From positions 3,534,001-3,598,000 of the forward strand of contig NZ_CP108100.1 of assembly GCF_036195045.1 (NCBI RefSeq): a stretch of DNA of 64,000 nt, read 5' to 3'. The translations under genes were made by a program, and so were the position numbers. Within the stretch, counting starts at the first letter, position 1; each line of letters opens with the position of its first letter. The notes below the pieces were generated by a model. That model did not search any database. It was not told the DNA's origin and was given only the letters and a program-made list of their open reading frames with translations. This stretch comes from Streptomyces sp. NBC_00236 (GTDB lineage Bacteria > Actinomycetota > Actinomycetes > Streptomycetales > Streptomycetaceae). This document shows positions 15,966-25,514 of the stretch, piece by piece.

Positions 15966-16005
15966 ACGGCTGCCCCTCCCTGCCGGAGCGGGGACGGGCA
16001 GCCGT
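15966..16005. terminator. Bidirectional terminator between the receptor gene and ccsB
   Basis: A 10-bp stem (ACGGCTGCCC / GGGCAGCCGT) lies between convergent genes ending at 15952 and 16021. Confidence 0.8.
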
Positions 16006-16020
16006 GTTGGTGCGGGCGGC

Positions 16021-17103
16021 TCAGACGCCGGCGTAGGAGTGCTTGCCGGTGACGAAGATGTTGACGCCGTAGTAGTTGAAGATCCAGCAGCCGAAGGCGA
16101 TCAGCGCCAGGTAGGCGGCCTTGCGGCCCTTCCATCCGGCGGTCGCGCGGGCGTGCAGGTAGCAGGCGTACGCGACCCAGGTGATGAAGGACCAGACCTC
16201 CTTGGGGTCCCAGCCCCAGTAGCGGCCCCAGGCGTCGCCGGCCCAGATCGCGCCCGCGATGATCGTGAACGTCCACAGCGGGAAGACCGCCGCGTTGATC
16301 CGGTACGAGAACTTGTCGAGGCTGGAGGCGGACGGCATCCGGGAGAGCACGGAGTGGGCGAACGAGCCCGGCTCACCACCGTTGGCGATCTTGCTCTCGT
16401 AGCTGTCGCGGAAGAGGTAGATGAGCGTGCCGATGCCGCCGATGAAGAACACGGCGCCGCAGATGATGGCGGTGGAGACGTGGATCCACAGCCAGTACGA
16501 GTGCAGTGCGGGCACCAGCTGGTCGCTGGAGGTGTAGAGCACCGTGGTCGCGAGGCCCAGGTCCAGCAGGACGGCCGTGATGAGGATCAGACCCATCCAG
16601 CGGACGTTCTTCTTCAGGGCCAGCAGGGCCAGGTACGCGCCGACCGCCACCGTGGAGAAGGTGATGGAGAACTCGTACATGTTGCCCCAGGGGGCGCGCT
16701 GCACGGACAGCGCGCGGGCGATGACCCCGCCCGCCTGGATCAGGAAGGCGAGCACGGTCATGGAGACCGCGATCCGCCCGTAGAGGTCGCCCTTGAACGT
16801 GCCGCCCGCGGCGCCGGGACCGTCCGGCACGTCGCGTGATCCGGCCGCGGACCGGGTGACGATCTTCGGCCGTTCCAGGACGGCGGTGGTCCCGCCCTTC
16901 TGCGCGACCTGGACCTTCACCGTGCCGGCGGCGGCCTGTTCGGTGGTCAGCGAGGCGGCGGTACGGCCGACCTTGCTGCGGGACCCGAACACCCACTCCG
17001 CGATGTGCGCGAAGAAGGCCAGGGTGTAGACGGCCATCGACGAGTAGATCAGCACATTGCTGGTGTGTGCCAGGTTCTCGTTGGTTGCGGCGGCGAGATT
17101 CAC
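16021..17103 (-). CDS. ccsB: Cytochrome c maturation protein CcsB/ResC
   Basis: The 360-aa polytopic membrane protein carries the tryptophan-rich heme-handling motif WGRYWGWDPKEVWSFITW near the C-terminus, typical of the CcsA/CcsB/CcmC superfamily. With ResB it forms the system II synthase that exports heme and attaches it to apocytochrome c at the outer face of the membrane. A hydrophilic insert of roughly 60 residues near the N-terminus (after VFGSRSK) is a common actinobacterial feature. GTG 17103 overlaps the resB stop codon (GTGA), so the two are co-translated. It is the last gene of the tlpA-ccdA-resB-ccsB set. Confidence 0.95.
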   Translation of the reverse strand: MNLAAATNENLAHTSNVLIYSSMAVYTLAFFAHIAEWVFGSRSKVGRTAASLTTEQAAAGTVKVQVAQKGGTTAVLERPKIVTRSAAGSRDVPDGPGAAGGTFKGDLYGRIAVSMTVLAFLIQAGGVIARALSVQRAPWGNMYEFSITFSTVAVGAYLALLALKKNVRWMGLILITAVLLDLGLATTVLYTSSDQLVPALHSYWLWIHVSTAIICGAVFFIGGIGTLIYLFRDSYESKIANGGEPGSFAHSVLSRMPSASSLDKFSYRINAAVFPLWTFTIIAGAIWAGDAWGRYWGWDPKEVWSFITWVAYACYLHARATAGWKGRKAAYLALIAFGCWIFNYYGVNIFVTGKHSYAGV

Positions 17104-18887
17104 TTCTCAGCCCCTTCGGAAGGTTCTGCGGAGGACGCGGCGGCGACAGGGGTGCCGGGGTCCGGATCGGTGTCGGGGTCGGTGTCTGGGCCGGGCGCCG
17201 TGGGCGCGACGGCGTTGAGCGTGACCGCGAGATCGGCCAGCTCCTCGGGAAGCTTCGCGGACTCGCTGCGGCCGAGCCCCGCCATTTCGACGACGGTGAC
17301 GCCGTCGGCGCCGCGCACGGCGCGGATCCAGACCCGGCGGCGCTGGATGAACAGCGAACCGGCCAGCCCTGCGATCGCGCCGATGGCTCCGGTGAGCGCC
17401 CAGCCGCTGGCGGGCTGCTCCGAGATCTGGAAGCTCGCCCACTCCTGGAGGCCCTCGAAGGTGATGGAGCCGGCCCCGTCGGGCAGCTTCATCGTCTCGC
17501 CGACGAGCAGCCGCTGCTTGAGCTGCTTGCCCTCGGAGTCCTTGAACTCCTTCATCTTCGACTTGTCGAGCTGGTAGACGTTCTGCGCCAGTCCGGAGTC
17601 GACGCCGAGCGAGCCGTGGTAGCCGTTGAGCGCGAGGACCGGCATGTCGGCGGCCGGGAACTGCGAGAACATCGTGCCCTTGCCGCTGCCGGCGAAGGTC
17701 GGCACGAAGAAGGCCTGGAAGCCCAGCTGGTCCTTCTTGCCGTTCTTGTCGCGGTAGCCGTCCATCACCTTGATCGCACCGGACGAGGTGACGTTGTTGT
17801 CGAGCGGCAGCAGCGGCACGGCGGCCTTGTAGACCTCCTTGCCCCTGCCGTCCTTGACGGAGACGACGGGCGCGTAGCCGTGGGCGTTGAGATAGACCTT
17901 CGTACCGTCGACGACCAGCGGTTCGTTGACCCTGATGACCTTCTTCCTCGGCTTGCCGTAGGCGCCGTCGGAGTACGTCACGTGCGCCTCGTACGTCCGG
18001 GGCGTACCGACCTGCGGGCCGCTGCGCTCGTACGTGCCGATGAAGTCGTCGAGGGTGAAGCTGAAGGGCGACAGCGAGTCGTCGTCGAAGAGCGAGCCGG
18101 ACTTGAAGTTGTCGTACTGCGTGATCGTGTTGGAGAACCCGTCGCCCTCGACGACCAGCTTGGCGCCCTCCGACTTGAAGAGCTGTCCCCAGGCGAAGGC
18201 CACCAGCATCACGATGAGCGCGATGTGGAACATCAGGTTCCCGGCCTCGCGCAGATAGCCCTTCTCGGCGGCGACCGCGTTCCCGTCGACGTGGGCCCGG
18301 TAGCGGCGCTTGCGCATCATCGCGAGCGCGGCCTCGTGGACCTGCCCGGGCTCGGCCTCGGTGCGCCAGGTGGTGTACGCGGGCAGCCGGGTCAGGCGCT
18401 TGGGGGCGCCCGGCGGGCGGCTGCGCAGCTGGCCGATGAACGTGCCGGTGCGCGGCACGATGCAGCCGATGAGGGAGATGAACAGCAGGATGTAGATCGC
18501 GGAGAACCACACCGAGCTGTAGACGTCGAAGAACTGGAGCTTCTCGTAGATCGGCGTGACGGTGGTGTGGAGCCCCTTGAAGGTCTGCACCTTCAGTTCG
18601 TCGACGCTGTTCTGCGGGATCAGCGAGCCGGGGATGGCGCCGAGCGACAGCAGGAAGAGCAGGATCAGCGCGACCCGCATGGAGGTCAGCTGGCGCCAGA
18701 ACCAGCGCGCCCAGCCGATGACGCCCATGGCGGGAAGGCTCGCCATGGCCTCCTCGCGCGGCGCTGTGGAGAGCTGGGAGCCGGCGGCGCCGAGCTCCCG
18801 GGCGGTCTCCCGGTCCTGCTCCGCGCGCACCTCCCGCTCATCGGGACGCTCGCGCTCCTGGGACGGGTTGGACTTGGTGTTGCTCAT
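17100..18887 (-). CDS. resB: Cytochrome c maturation protein ResB/Ccs1
   Basis: The 595-aa protein has a hydrophilic N-terminus, then membrane helices (MRVALILLFLLSLGAIPGSLIPQ; AIYILLFISLIGCIVPR), a large extracytoplasmic domain, and a last helix near residue 505 (GWALTGAIGAIAGLAGSLFI). This is the ResB layout. ResB partners with CcsB in heme delivery to cytochrome c. The extreme C-terminus is an Asp/Pro repeat-like tail (DTDPDTDPDPG) of low complexity, probably dispensable. It sits 6 bases downstream of ccdA and overlaps ccsB. Confidence 0.95.
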   Translation of the reverse strand: MSNTKSNPSQERERPDEREVRAEQDRETARELGAAGSQLSTAPREEAMASLPAMGVIGWARWFWRQLTSMRVALILLFLLSLGAIPGSLIPQNSVDELKVQTFKGLHTTVTPIYEKLQFFDVYSSVWFSAIYILLFISLIGCIVPRTGTFIGQLRSRPPGAPKRLTRLPAYTTWRTEAEPGQVHEAALAMMRKRRYRAHVDGNAVAAEKGYLREAGNLMFHIALIVMLVAFAWGQLFKSEGAKLVVEGDGFSNTITQYDNFKSGSLFDDDSLSPFSFTLDDFIGTYERSGPQVGTPRTYEAHVTYSDGAYGKPRKKVIRVNEPLVVDGTKVYLNAHGYAPVVSVKDGRGKEVYKAAVPLLPLDNNVTSSGAIKVMDGYRDKNGKKDQLGFQAFFVPTFAGSGKGTMFSQFPAADMPVLALNGYHGSLGVDSGLAQNVYQLDKSKMKEFKDSEGKQLKQRLLVGETMKLPDGAGSITFEGLQEWASFQISEQPASGWALTGAIGAIAGLAGSLFIQRRRVWIRAVRGADGVTVVEMAGLGRSESAKLPEELADLAVTLNAVAPTAPGPDTDPDTDPDPGTPVAAASSAEPSEGAEK

Positions 18888-18893
18888 CGGTAC

Positions 18894-19652
18894 TCAGATC
18901 CCCACCGTGAAGCCGGCGGACCAGCCCTGTAGTTCCTGCATCATGCTGCCCCACACACCGGTCAGCAGGAGCAGACCGGTCACGATCATCATGCCGCCGC
19001 CGATGCGCATGACCCATGCGTAGTGGCGCTTGACCCAGCCGAACGCGCCGAGCGCCTTGCGGAAGGCGACCGCCGCGAGGACGAAGGGGATGCCGAGGCC
19101 GAGGCAGTACGCGACGGTCAGTATCGCCCCGCGTCCGGCGGTTCCCTGGTCCATCGCGAGGATGCTCACCGAGCTCAGCGTCGGGCCGAGGCACGGAGTC
19201 CAGCCGATCCCGAAGAGCGCTCCGAGCAGCGGTGCCCCCACCAGGCCGGTCACCGGCTTCTTGTGGATGCGGAACTCGCGCTGGGTCATCCACGGCATCA
19301 GGCCCATGAAGAAGACCCCCATGAGGATCATCAGCACGCCGAGGATCTTGGTGAGCGGCCCGCTGTTCTCCTGGAGCGTGTCGCCGAAGTAGCCGAAGAG
19401 CGCGCCGCCGGAGACGAACACGGCGGTGAAGCCGACCACGAACAGCGAGGCGCCCGCGACCATGCGTCCCCGTCGGGCGTCGGCCAGATCGGCGCCGCTG
19501 ACCCCGGTGACGTAACTGAGGTAGCCGGGGACGAGCGGCAGGACGCAGGGCGAGAAGAAGGAGACGAGCCCGCCGAGCAGGGCGATGGGCAGGGCGACCA
19601 GCAGGGCCCCGCTCAGGACCGTCTCGTTGGGGCCGGCGGCGAGGGCGATCAC
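18894..19652 (-). CDS. ccdA: CcdA-type thiol-disulfide electron carrier
   Basis: The 252-aa protein has six or more transmembrane helices with the two reactive cysteines Cys36 in FFSPCVLPLVPGY and Cys154 in GWTPCLGPTLS, the DsbD/CcdA signature. CcdA passes electrons from cytoplasmic thioredoxin across the membrane to extracytoplasmic thioredoxin-like proteins that keep apocytochrome c cysteines reduced. Its partner TlpA-type lipoprotein is encoded 4 bases upstream. The start is GTG 19652. Confidence 0.95.
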   Translation of the reverse strand: MIALAAGPNETVLSGALLVALPIALLGGLVSFFSPCVLPLVPGYLSYVTGVSGADLADARRGRMVAGASLFVVGFTAVFVSGGALFGYFGDTLQENSGPLTKILGVLMILMGVFFMGLMPWMTQREFRIHKKPVTGLVGAPLLGALFGIGWTPCLGPTLSSVSILAMDQGTAGRGAILTVAYCLGLGIPFVLAAVAFRKALGAFGWVKRHYAWVMRIGGGMMIVTGLLLLTGVWGSMMQELQGWSAGFTVGI

Positions 19653-19656
19653 CTGA

Positions 19657-20265
19657 TCACTTCTCCGCGATCAGGGGGTCGAGCATCTCGCGCAGCCGGG
19701 TGTCGTCGAGCGGGCCCACGTAGCGGGCGGCCAGCTTGCCCTGCCGGTCGATGACGACGGTCGAAGGGATGGACTGCAGCTTGAACGTCCCCTTGGGGAA
19801 CCGCAGCAGGAGCTTCCCCGTCGGGTCGTAGAAGCTGGGGTAGGTGACCCCGAAGTCCTTCTCGAAGCTGATGGCCTGGGCCGGCTCCGGGTCGCGGGTG
19901 TTGACCCCGATGAACTGGACGCCCTGGTCCTCGGTGGCCTTGGCCACCTTGGTGAAGTACTTGGCTTCCAGTCTGCAGGGGGCGCACCACGAGCCCCAGG
20001 CGTTGAGGACGACGACCTTGCCCTTGTAGTCGGCGAGGTCGAGCTTCGTGCCGTCCAGGCTCTTGCCGTCGAGCTTCGGCGCGTCGGCCCGCTCGCCCTT
20101 GGCCGCGGTCGAGATCCCGCCATTGCCGGTGACGAAGTTCGTGTCGCCACCGCCACCGGTCGTGCCGCCCGAACCGCACGCGCTCAGCGTCAGTGCGAGC
20201 GCGACGGCCGCCGCGGGTGCGGCGAGCAGGGTGAAGCGGCGTCGGTATGCGCGGCCATAGCTCAT
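19657..20265 (-). CDS. TlpA/ResA-type thioredoxin-like lipoprotein
   Basis: The 202-aa protein has a lipoprotein signal (basic start, hydrophobic core, LSAC with Cys30) and a thioredoxin fold with the active site WCAPC (Cys94, Cys97) and the cis-proline strand SIPSTVVID. It reduces the CXXCH cysteines of apocytochrome c outside the cell, using electrons from CcdA. It is the first gene of the tlpA-ccdA-resB-ccsB operon. No clear ribosome site precedes the ATG at 20265. Confidence 0.92.
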   Translation of the reverse strand: MSYGRAYRRRFTLLAAPAAAVALALTLSACGSGGTTGGGGDTNFVTGNGGISTAAKGERADAPKLDGKSLDGTKLDLADYKGKVVVLNAWGSWCAPCRLEAKYFTKVAKATEDQGVQFIGVNTRDPEPAQAISFEKDFGVTYPSFYDPTGKLLLRFPKGTFKLQSIPSTVVIDRQGKLAARYVGPLDDTRLREMLDPLIAEK

Positions 20266-20299
20266 GTGAAAAGTTTCGCATGACGGTTTCGGGGATCTT

Positions 20300-20319
20300 G
20301 GGCACCCCCCTCGGTGCCC
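20300..20319. terminator. Hairpin after the deacetylase gene
   Basis: GGGCACC / GGTGCCC with a 6-base C-rich loop lies 14 bases past the deacetylase stop on the minus strand. No U-run follows, so termination strength is uncertain. Confidence 0.5.
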
Positions 20320-20332
20320 GTAAAGCCCGTTG

Positions 20333-21607
20333 TCAGGCCTGTTTAAAGAACGCGTTCCAGCCGCCTTCGGGAGCCTGACCGACCTCCAGCGTACGAAGCT
20401 TCGCCAGCACCGCCGGGTCCTGGACGTCGAGCCAGTCGACGAACTGCCGGAAGGAGACGAGGCGCACATCCGGCTTCCCCGCGATGTGCTTGAGCGCGTC
20501 CTCGACCGCATCCATATAGATGCCGCCGTTCCACTCCTCGAAGTGGTTTCCGATGTAGAACGGCGCACGGTTCGTCTCGTACGCACGCTGGAAACCGCTG
20601 AGGTACGCCTGGGTGGCCTGGTTCCGCCAGCCCGGATACCGGGACGGCATTCCCTTGGTCGAATTCTGCGACTGGTTGGCCAGGATGTTGTAGTCCATGG
20701 AGAGGACCTCGAAACTGTGCCCGGGGAACGGGATGCCCTGGAGCGGCAGGTCCCAGACGTCCATGCGCTTGGTGGGCCACACCTGGGTGCCACCGGGCGA
20801 ACTGGCGTCGTAGCGCCAGCCCAGCTTCTTCGCGGTGGGCAGCAGATTGTCCTGGCCGAGCAGACAGGGGGTGCGGCCGCCGACGAGTTCCTTGCGGTAA
20901 TCGAAAGGCAGCGGGTCGAGGTCGGTCCAGCCGGTGTTGGTGCGCCATTCGGTGACGAAGGAGATCGACTGATCGATTTCGCTCTGCCACTGGGAGGGCG
21001 ACCAGTTGCCCACCGATCCGGAGCCGCCGCAGAAATGCCCGTTGAAGTGCGTGCCGATCTCATGGCCGTCGAGCCAGGCCTGGCGCACACCCTTCAGCGT
21101 CTCCTTGATGTGATCGTCGGTGAGATAACCGATGTCGGAGGCGCCGATGGGGTTGCCCGGCGGACGGTAGAGGGATTTCTTCGATTCGGGCAGCAGATAC
21201 AGACCTGAGAGGAAGAAGGTCATCTTCGCGTCGTGTTCCCTGGCGAGTTCCAGGAAGCGCGGGAACAGCCCGTTGCCGACCTCGCCGGCCCCGTCCCAGG
21301 AAAAGATCACGAACTGCGGCGGCTTCTGCCCGGGTTCGAGCGGAACGGGCGTGGACGGCTGGTGCGGCTGCTTCCCGGTGTCGGCGGTGGAACCGTCACC
21401 GATGGCGCGGACGTCCTTCTTCGCGGGCCCGTTGCCCTTGACCGCGCCGTCGGCACCCTTCTCCCCCTTGGCGCCCTTGTCCGGACCCGCCCCACCCGTA
21501 TCGGAACCGCCGGAGGAACTGCAGCCCGCCATCCCGATGGCGGCCGCGGCCCCAAGTCCGGCTCCGAGCAAACCCCTTCGGCTGATGTCGCGCATGCTGT
21601 TTCCCAT
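20333..21607 (-). CDS. Polysaccharide deacetylase-like Tat lipoprotein
   Basis: The protein is about 424 aa. The N-terminus has a twin-arginine signal (SRRGLLGAGLGAAAAIGMAGC), where the final Cys would be lipidated. A Gly/Lys-rich linker follows. The catalytic region starts near VIFSWDGAGE, with the metal-binding Asp, and contains GTHFNGHF, an H-x3-H zinc motif as in NodB-type carbohydrate esterases. It probably removes acetyl groups from a cell-wall or exported polysaccharide at the outer membrane face. ATG 21607 or ATG 21595 may be the start; neither has a strong ribosome site. Confidence 0.85.
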   Translation of the reverse strand: MGNSMRDISRRGLLGAGLGAAAAIGMAGCSSSGGSDTGGAGPDKGAKGEKGADGAVKGNGPAKKDVRAIGDGSTADTGKQPHQPSTPVPLEPGQKPPQFVIFSWDGAGEVGNGLFPRFLELAREHDAKMTFFLSGLYLLPESKKSLYRPPGNPIGASDIGYLTDDHIKETLKGVRQAWLDGHEIGTHFNGHFCGGSGSVGNWSPSQWQSEIDQSISFVTEWRTNTGWTDLDPLPFDYRKELVGGRTPCLLGQDNLLPTAKKLGWRYDASSPGGTQVWPTKRMDVWDLPLQGIPFPGHSFEVLSMDYNILANQSQNSTKGMPSRYPGWRNQATQAYLSGFQRAYETNRAPFYIGNHFEEWNGGIYMDAVEDALKHIAGKPDVRLVSFRQFVDWLDVQDPAVLAKLRTLEVGQAPEGGWNAFFKQA

Positions 21608-21966
21608 CTGCGGTCGTTTTGCCTCAAGTCCATACAAACTGGCAAAGGCTTAGATGGGTGAAGCAACACGAGGGTTCCTCGAATTAGCACACAATTCTTT
21701 ACGGAACCAGACCCCAGCCATGCCCGAACGCGAGAGCGACCCCGAACCCCCAGAAAACCGGCAGGCCGAAACCCCGGACGGCGAAATTCCGCCCGGTCGG
21801 CCTACGAAATGATCAGCACGAGCCGGAGACGGTCACATCCCGGACCGCAACGCCCAGATCCAGCCCGTCCGGTGATTGAGGACAAAACGGCCACCTGGTC
21901 GCACCCGGGCCCATCCCCGGCCCACCCGGGGCGGGCCCGGACCGAAACCCCCGGCCCAACGGCCGG
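21608..21966. other. Intergenic region, no gene seen
   Basis: About 360 bases separate the deacetylase start from the phosphatase stop. The part near 21640-21720 is comparatively AT-rich (for example AATTAGCACACAATTCTT) and probably holds the deacetylase promoter. I see no credible coding frame, RNA gene or clear terminator in the remainder. Confidence 0.4.
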
Positions 21967-22671
21967 CTACGCGCCGAACCCCTTCGACGCCCCCTTCACC
22001 GGCTTCGCCCCCGCCAGCAGATGCGCCGGCACCAGATCCCGGGCCGGCTCCGAGTACCCGACCGACACGATCTTGTCGCCCTGGTACGTGAAGCTGGTCA
22101 GCGAGGCGAGCGTGCACTGACGCTTGCGCGGGTCGTGCCACAGGCGCCGCCGCTCCACGAAGCTGCGGACGATCCAGATCGGCAGCTGATGGCTGACGCA
22201 CACCGCCTCGTGACCGCGCGCCGCGTCGCGCGCCGCGTCCAGGGCGCCCATCATCCGTACGACCTGCTCGATGTACGGCTCACCCCACGACGGCCGGAAC
22301 GGGTTCGTCAGGTGCTTCCAGTTGTCCGGCTTGCGCAGCGCCCCGTCGCCCACACCGAAGGTCTTGCCCTCGAAGACGTTGGCGGCCTCGATGAGCCGCT
22401 CGTCGGTGGCGAGGTCCAGGCCGTGCGTCTTGGCGATCGGCGTCGCCGTCTCCTGGGCCCGCTCCAGCGGGGAGGCGACGACATGCGTGATGTCGCGCTT
22501 GTCCAGGTGCTCGGCGACCCGGTCGGCCATCTGCCGGCCGAGCTCGGAGAGGTGGTAGCCGGGCCGGCGCCCGTACAGCACGCCCTCCGGGTTGTGCACC
22601 TCTCCGTGGCGCATCAGGTGGACGACGGTGATGTCCCGGCGTCCGGTGCCGGTACTGCTGGTCTCGCTCAT
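21967..22671 (-). CDS. Histidine phosphatase family protein (phosphoglycerate mutase-like)
   Basis: The 234-aa protein has the catalytic VHLMRHGEV motif (the RHG His carries the phosphate), [14 protein letters not shown], and a second active-site histidine in CVSHQLPI. Family members are phosphatases or mutases; the substrate is not evident. The ATG at 22671 has GGAGG 7 bases upstream and overlaps the hemL stop codon as ATGA, so it is translated together with hemL. Confidence 0.9.
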   Translation of the reverse strand: MSETSSTGTGRRDITVVHLMRHGEVHNPEGVLYGRRPGYHLSELGRQMADRVAEHLDKRDITHVVASPLERAQETATPIAKTHGLDLATDERLIEAANVFEGKTFGVGDGALRKPDNWKHLTNPFRPSWGEPYIEQVVRMMGALDAARDAARGHEAVCVSHQLPIWIVRSFVERRRLWHDPRKRQCTLASLTSFTYQGDKIVSVGYSEPARDLVPAHLLAGAKPVKGASKGFGA

Positions 22672-23984
22672 GCGGTGGCCTCCGATGCGGCTCGGGCTGC
22701 GGCGGGCAGCGCGGCGGCGATCCGCTCGACGGCCCGGCTGTCGTGGGCGGTGGAGACGAACCACGACTCGAACGCGGACGGCGGGAGATAGACCCCCTGC
22801 GCCAGCATCGAGTGGAAGAACGCGGTGAAGCGGAAAGCTTCCTGCCGCTTGGCGTCGTCGTAGGTGCGGACCGGCCCGTCGGTGAAGAAGACGGAGAACA
22901 TGTTGCTCGCGGCCTGCACGGTGTGCACGACCCCCTCCTTGTCGAGGGCCCGGCTCACCAGCCCCCGGATCTCCGCGGAGACCGCGTCGACCTTCGCGTA
23001 CGCGGCGTCGTCCAGCAGACGCAGCTGGGCGAGACCGGCGGCGGTCGCGACCGGGTTACCGGAGAGGGTGCCCGCCTGGTAGACGGGGCCGACGGGGGCC
23101 AGGTGCGCCATCACGTCGGCGCGGCCGCCGAACGCCGCGGCCGGGAAGCCGCCGCCCATGACCTTGCCGAACGTCATCAGGTCGGGCCGCACCCCGTCGA
23201 CGCCGAACCAGCCGGCCTTCGACGTACGGAACCCGGTCATGACCTCGTCGGAGATGTACAGCGCACCGTTGGCGGCGCAGATCTCCTTGAGCCCCGCGTT
23301 GAAACCGTCCAGGGGCGGCACGACGCCCATGTTGCCCGGCGACGCCTCGGTGATCACACAGGCGATCTCGCCGGGCTGCGCGGCGAAGGCGGCCCGCACG
23401 GCCTCCAGGTCGTTGTACGGCAGCACGATCGTGTCGCCGGCCTGGGCGCCGGTGACCCCCGGCGTGTCCGGCAGGCCGAAGGTCGCAAGACCGGACCCGG
23501 CGGCGGCGAGCAGCGCGTCGACGTGGCCGTGGTAGCAGCCGGCGAACTTCACGATCTTCGCCCGGCCGGTGAAGCCACGGGCGAGGCGGATCGCGGACAT
23601 GGTCGCCTCGGTGCCGGACGACACGAGCCGTACCTGCTCCACGGGCTCGACCCGGGCCACGATCTCCTCGGCGAGTGCGACCTCGCCCTCGCCGGGCGTA
23701 CCGAACGAGGTGCCGCGGGCGACGGCCTCCTGGACGGCGGCGATGACATCGGGGTGGGAATGGCCGAGAATCATCGGCCCCCACGAGCACACGAGGTCGA
23801 CATACTCGCGACCGTCGGCATCGGTGAGGTACGGACCGGTACCGGAGACCATGAAGCGGGGCGTACCGCCCACGGCCCGGAAGGCACGTACGGGAGAGTT
23901 CACGCCACCGGGCGTCACGAGGGACGCGCGGTCGAAAAGCGTCTGCGAAACTGGGGCGTCATAGGGAAAGCTCACACATGCCAT
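22668..23984 (-). CDS. hemL: Glutamate-1-semialdehyde 2,1-aminomutase
   Basis: The protein is about 438 aa. It matches GSA aminomutase across its length: [13 protein letters not shown] near the start, [28 protein letters not shown], and the PLP-lysine segment [11 protein letters not shown]. The enzyme converts glutamate-1-semialdehyde to 5-aminolevulinate in heme and corrin synthesis. The start could be ATG 23984 or GTG 23975; the latter gives the conserved [10 protein letters not shown] start. Neither has an obvious ribosome site, so a leaderless or short-leader mRNA is possible. It lies next to the cytochrome c maturation genes. Confidence 0.93.
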   Translation of the reverse strand: MACVSFPYDAPVSQTLFDRASLVTPGGVNSPVRAFRAVGGTPRFMVSGTGPYLTDADGREYVDLVCSWGPMILGHSHPDVIAAVQEAVARGTSFGTPGEGEVALAEEIVARVEPVEQVRLVSSGTEATMSAIRLARGFTGRAKIVKFAGCYHGHVDALLAAAGSGLATFGLPDTPGVTGAQAGDTIVLPYNDLEAVRAAFAAQPGEIACVITEASPGNMGVVPPLDGFNAGLKEICAANGALYISDEVMTGFRTSKAGWFGVDGVRPDLMTFGKVMGGGFPAAAFGGRADVMAHLAPVGPVYQAGTLSGNPVATAAGLAQLRLLDDAAYAKVDAVSAEIRGLVSRALDKEGVVHTVQAASNMFSVFFTDGPVRTYDDAKRQEAFRFTAFFHSMLAQGVYLPPSAFESWFVSTAHDSRAVERIAAALPAAARAASEATA

Positions 23985-24263
23985 GGTGTCAGAGCCACGG
24001 ACGGTCTTGCGGACAGGTGTTTCACCGCACGTTCATGGGGGAGGTCACTGACACGATGATCGGGTTGCGCGGCGGGGGCTGTGTCTCCTAGTTAGTAGTC
24101 GGGTGGATGAGATATGCATCGCGGTGGCGAAGTGGGCGAAGGCACCGACGACCTGGGGCCCGAGCCTGCCCGGCGGGGTCGGCACCGGCGCGAGGCTGAG
24201 CGCAAGCAGGGCATACAGGCCGGTGGTGCGCAGGTCGGAGCCGGAAGCAGGAGCAGTGGCGGG
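23985..24263. other. Divergent intergenic region of hemL and the 24264 gene
   Basis: This region holds the promoters of two divergent genes. An AT-richer patch near 24075-24116 (including CCTAGTTAGTAG and GATGAGATATGCAT) is the most promoter-like part. An upstream in-frame ATG at 24114 would add 50 Gly/Arg/Glu-rich residues to the next protein, but this extension has no family-like character. Confidence 0.4.
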
Positions 24264-24701
24264 ATGGGGGTGACCTACAAGTACTTCGGGGCCCCGGACG
24301 GCGCCACTGCCGCACGTGTGCCCATTTCCATGCGGCCCGAGGAGCTCGGCGGCGACGAGCTGGGCATGGGCGGCATGTTCACCAAGATCAAGCCGGAGAC
24401 GGTCGCCGCGATGGTCCTCACCGGCATACAGGGCATACCCCTGCACAAGGTCCCGCCGCTGGAGCTGGTCGTGCTGCACCCCGACTACGCGGTGGTCAAG
24501 CTCCCCATGACGGTGGTGGACCCGCTGCGCGGCGTGGGCGAGGAGTCCGTGGGGGCCGCGGCCTTCATCTGGTCGACGGTTCCGGACCGCGGCGGTCCGC
24601 GCGACGCGTTCAACGTCTACCAGCTGCTGCACGAGTGGCAGGACTTCAGCCACCGTCTGCACGATGCGGGGCATCAGGCCTACTGCCTGGTCTGGCCCTG
24701 A
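24264..24701 (+). CDS. Conserved hypothetical protein, 145 aa
   Basis: I do not recognise a named family. The protein is soluble, starts MGVTYKYFGAPDGATAARVP and has a Gly/Met-rich patch (LGGDELGMGGMF), then VVLHPDYAVVKLPMTVVDP and a C-terminal LLHEWQDFSHRLHDAGHQAYCLVWP. ATG 24264 is chosen because AGGAG lies 10 bases upstream; GTG 24270 is close by. It is divergent from hemL and about 80 bases upstream of the ArsR-like regulator. Confidence 0.65.
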   Translation: MGVTYKYFGAPDGATAARVPISMRPEELGGDELGMGGMFTKIKPETVAAMVLTGIQGIPLHKVPPLELVVLHPDYAVVKLPMTVVDPLRGVGEESVGAAAFIWSTVPDRGGPRDAFNVYQLLHEWQDFSHRLHDAGHQAYCLVWP

Positions 24702-24784
24702 CGCGCTCTTTTGCGGATGCCCCGCCCGAGCCGTCCCATCGAAGCCACCCCTTCGTCAATCGCTGTTAGTTATAGAATTGAGCC

Positions 24785-25465
24785 GTGAGCAGCGAGGATG
24801 CCGCCCTGGAGGCGTTGGTCGCACTGGGGGACCCGGTGCGGCGCGGACTGTATCGGCACGTCAGCGGGACACCGGGCGAGGTGGGGCGGGACGCGGCGGC
24901 CGAGGCGGTCGGGGTCTCCCGTTCACTGGCCGCGTTCCACCTGGACAAACTGGTCGAGGCCGGGCTGCTGGAAGTGTGCTTCCGGCGGCTTTCGGGCCGC
25001 AGCGGCCCGGGGTCCGGGCGGCCCTCGAAGCTGTACCGGCGAGCGGAGGGCGAGCGCACCGTGTCGGTGCCGCCCCGGTCCTACGACACGGCGAGCCGGC
25101 TGCTGGCCGAGGTGGTGGAGCGGGCCGGGCTCGACGGGGAACTGCAGTCGGCGGCACGGGCGGCCGGGGAGGCCTCGGGACGTGACCCGGGGTGCGAGGC
25201 GGATCCGGTCGAGCTCCTGCGGGCACGTGGTTACGAGCCGTTCTGGGACGACGGGACGCTCCGACTGAACAACTGCCCCTTCCATGCGCTGGCCGATCAG
25301 TTCCCCGCCCTGGTCTGCGGGATGAACCTGGCCGGAATCGAGGGCCTGCTCGCGGGACTGCCGGGCGGACAGGACTGGAGCGCGGCGATGGCCCCCCTTC
25401 CGCACGGCTGCTGCGTCGCGCTCGAAACCGCGGAAGGAGCGCCCGGGGCCGCAACCGATGTCTAA
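24785..25465 (+). CDS. ArsR-like winged-helix regulator with C-terminal Cys/His metal-site motif
   Basis: The 226-aa protein begins with a winged helix (LEALVALGDPVRRGLYRHV...VSRSLAAFHLDKLVEAGLLEV). The C-terminal half has NNCPFHALADQFPALVCGMN and a late HGCC. A C-P-F-H ... C pattern is seen in helix-turn-helix proteins that bind an Fe-S cluster or another metal, such as SufR-like and related regulators. A TAGAAT -10-like box lies only about 10 bases before the GTG start and there is no ribosome site, so the mRNA is likely leaderless or nearly so. Target unknown; it is just upstream of a DUF3291 gene. Confidence 0.78.
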   Translation: MSSEDAALEALVALGDPVRRGLYRHVSGTPGEVGRDAAAEAVGVSRSLAAFHLDKLVEAGLLEVCFRRLSGRSGPGSGRPSKLYRRAEGERTVSVPPRSYDTASRLLAEVVERAGLDGELQSAARAAGEASGRDPGCEADPVELLRARGYEPFWDDGTLRLNNCPFHALADQFPALVCGMNLAGIEGLLAGLPGGQDWSAAMAPLPHGCCVALETAEGAPGAATDV

Positions 25466-25514
25466 AACAAAACTTCGTTGACTTTAGAAGGTTCGCCCGG
25501 GCATGCTTGCCCCC

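Noticed and set aside
17067-18932. Plus-strand open frame opposite resB and ccsB
   Set aside because: Arg/Val/Asp/Glu-rich shadow composition; resB on the opposite strand has the membrane pattern and motifs.
24114-24263. N-terminal extension of the hypothetical gene at 24264
   Set aside because: The 50 added residues are Arg/Gly/Glu-rich without protein-like pattern and the upstream ATG has no ribosome site; AGGAG precedes ATG 24264.
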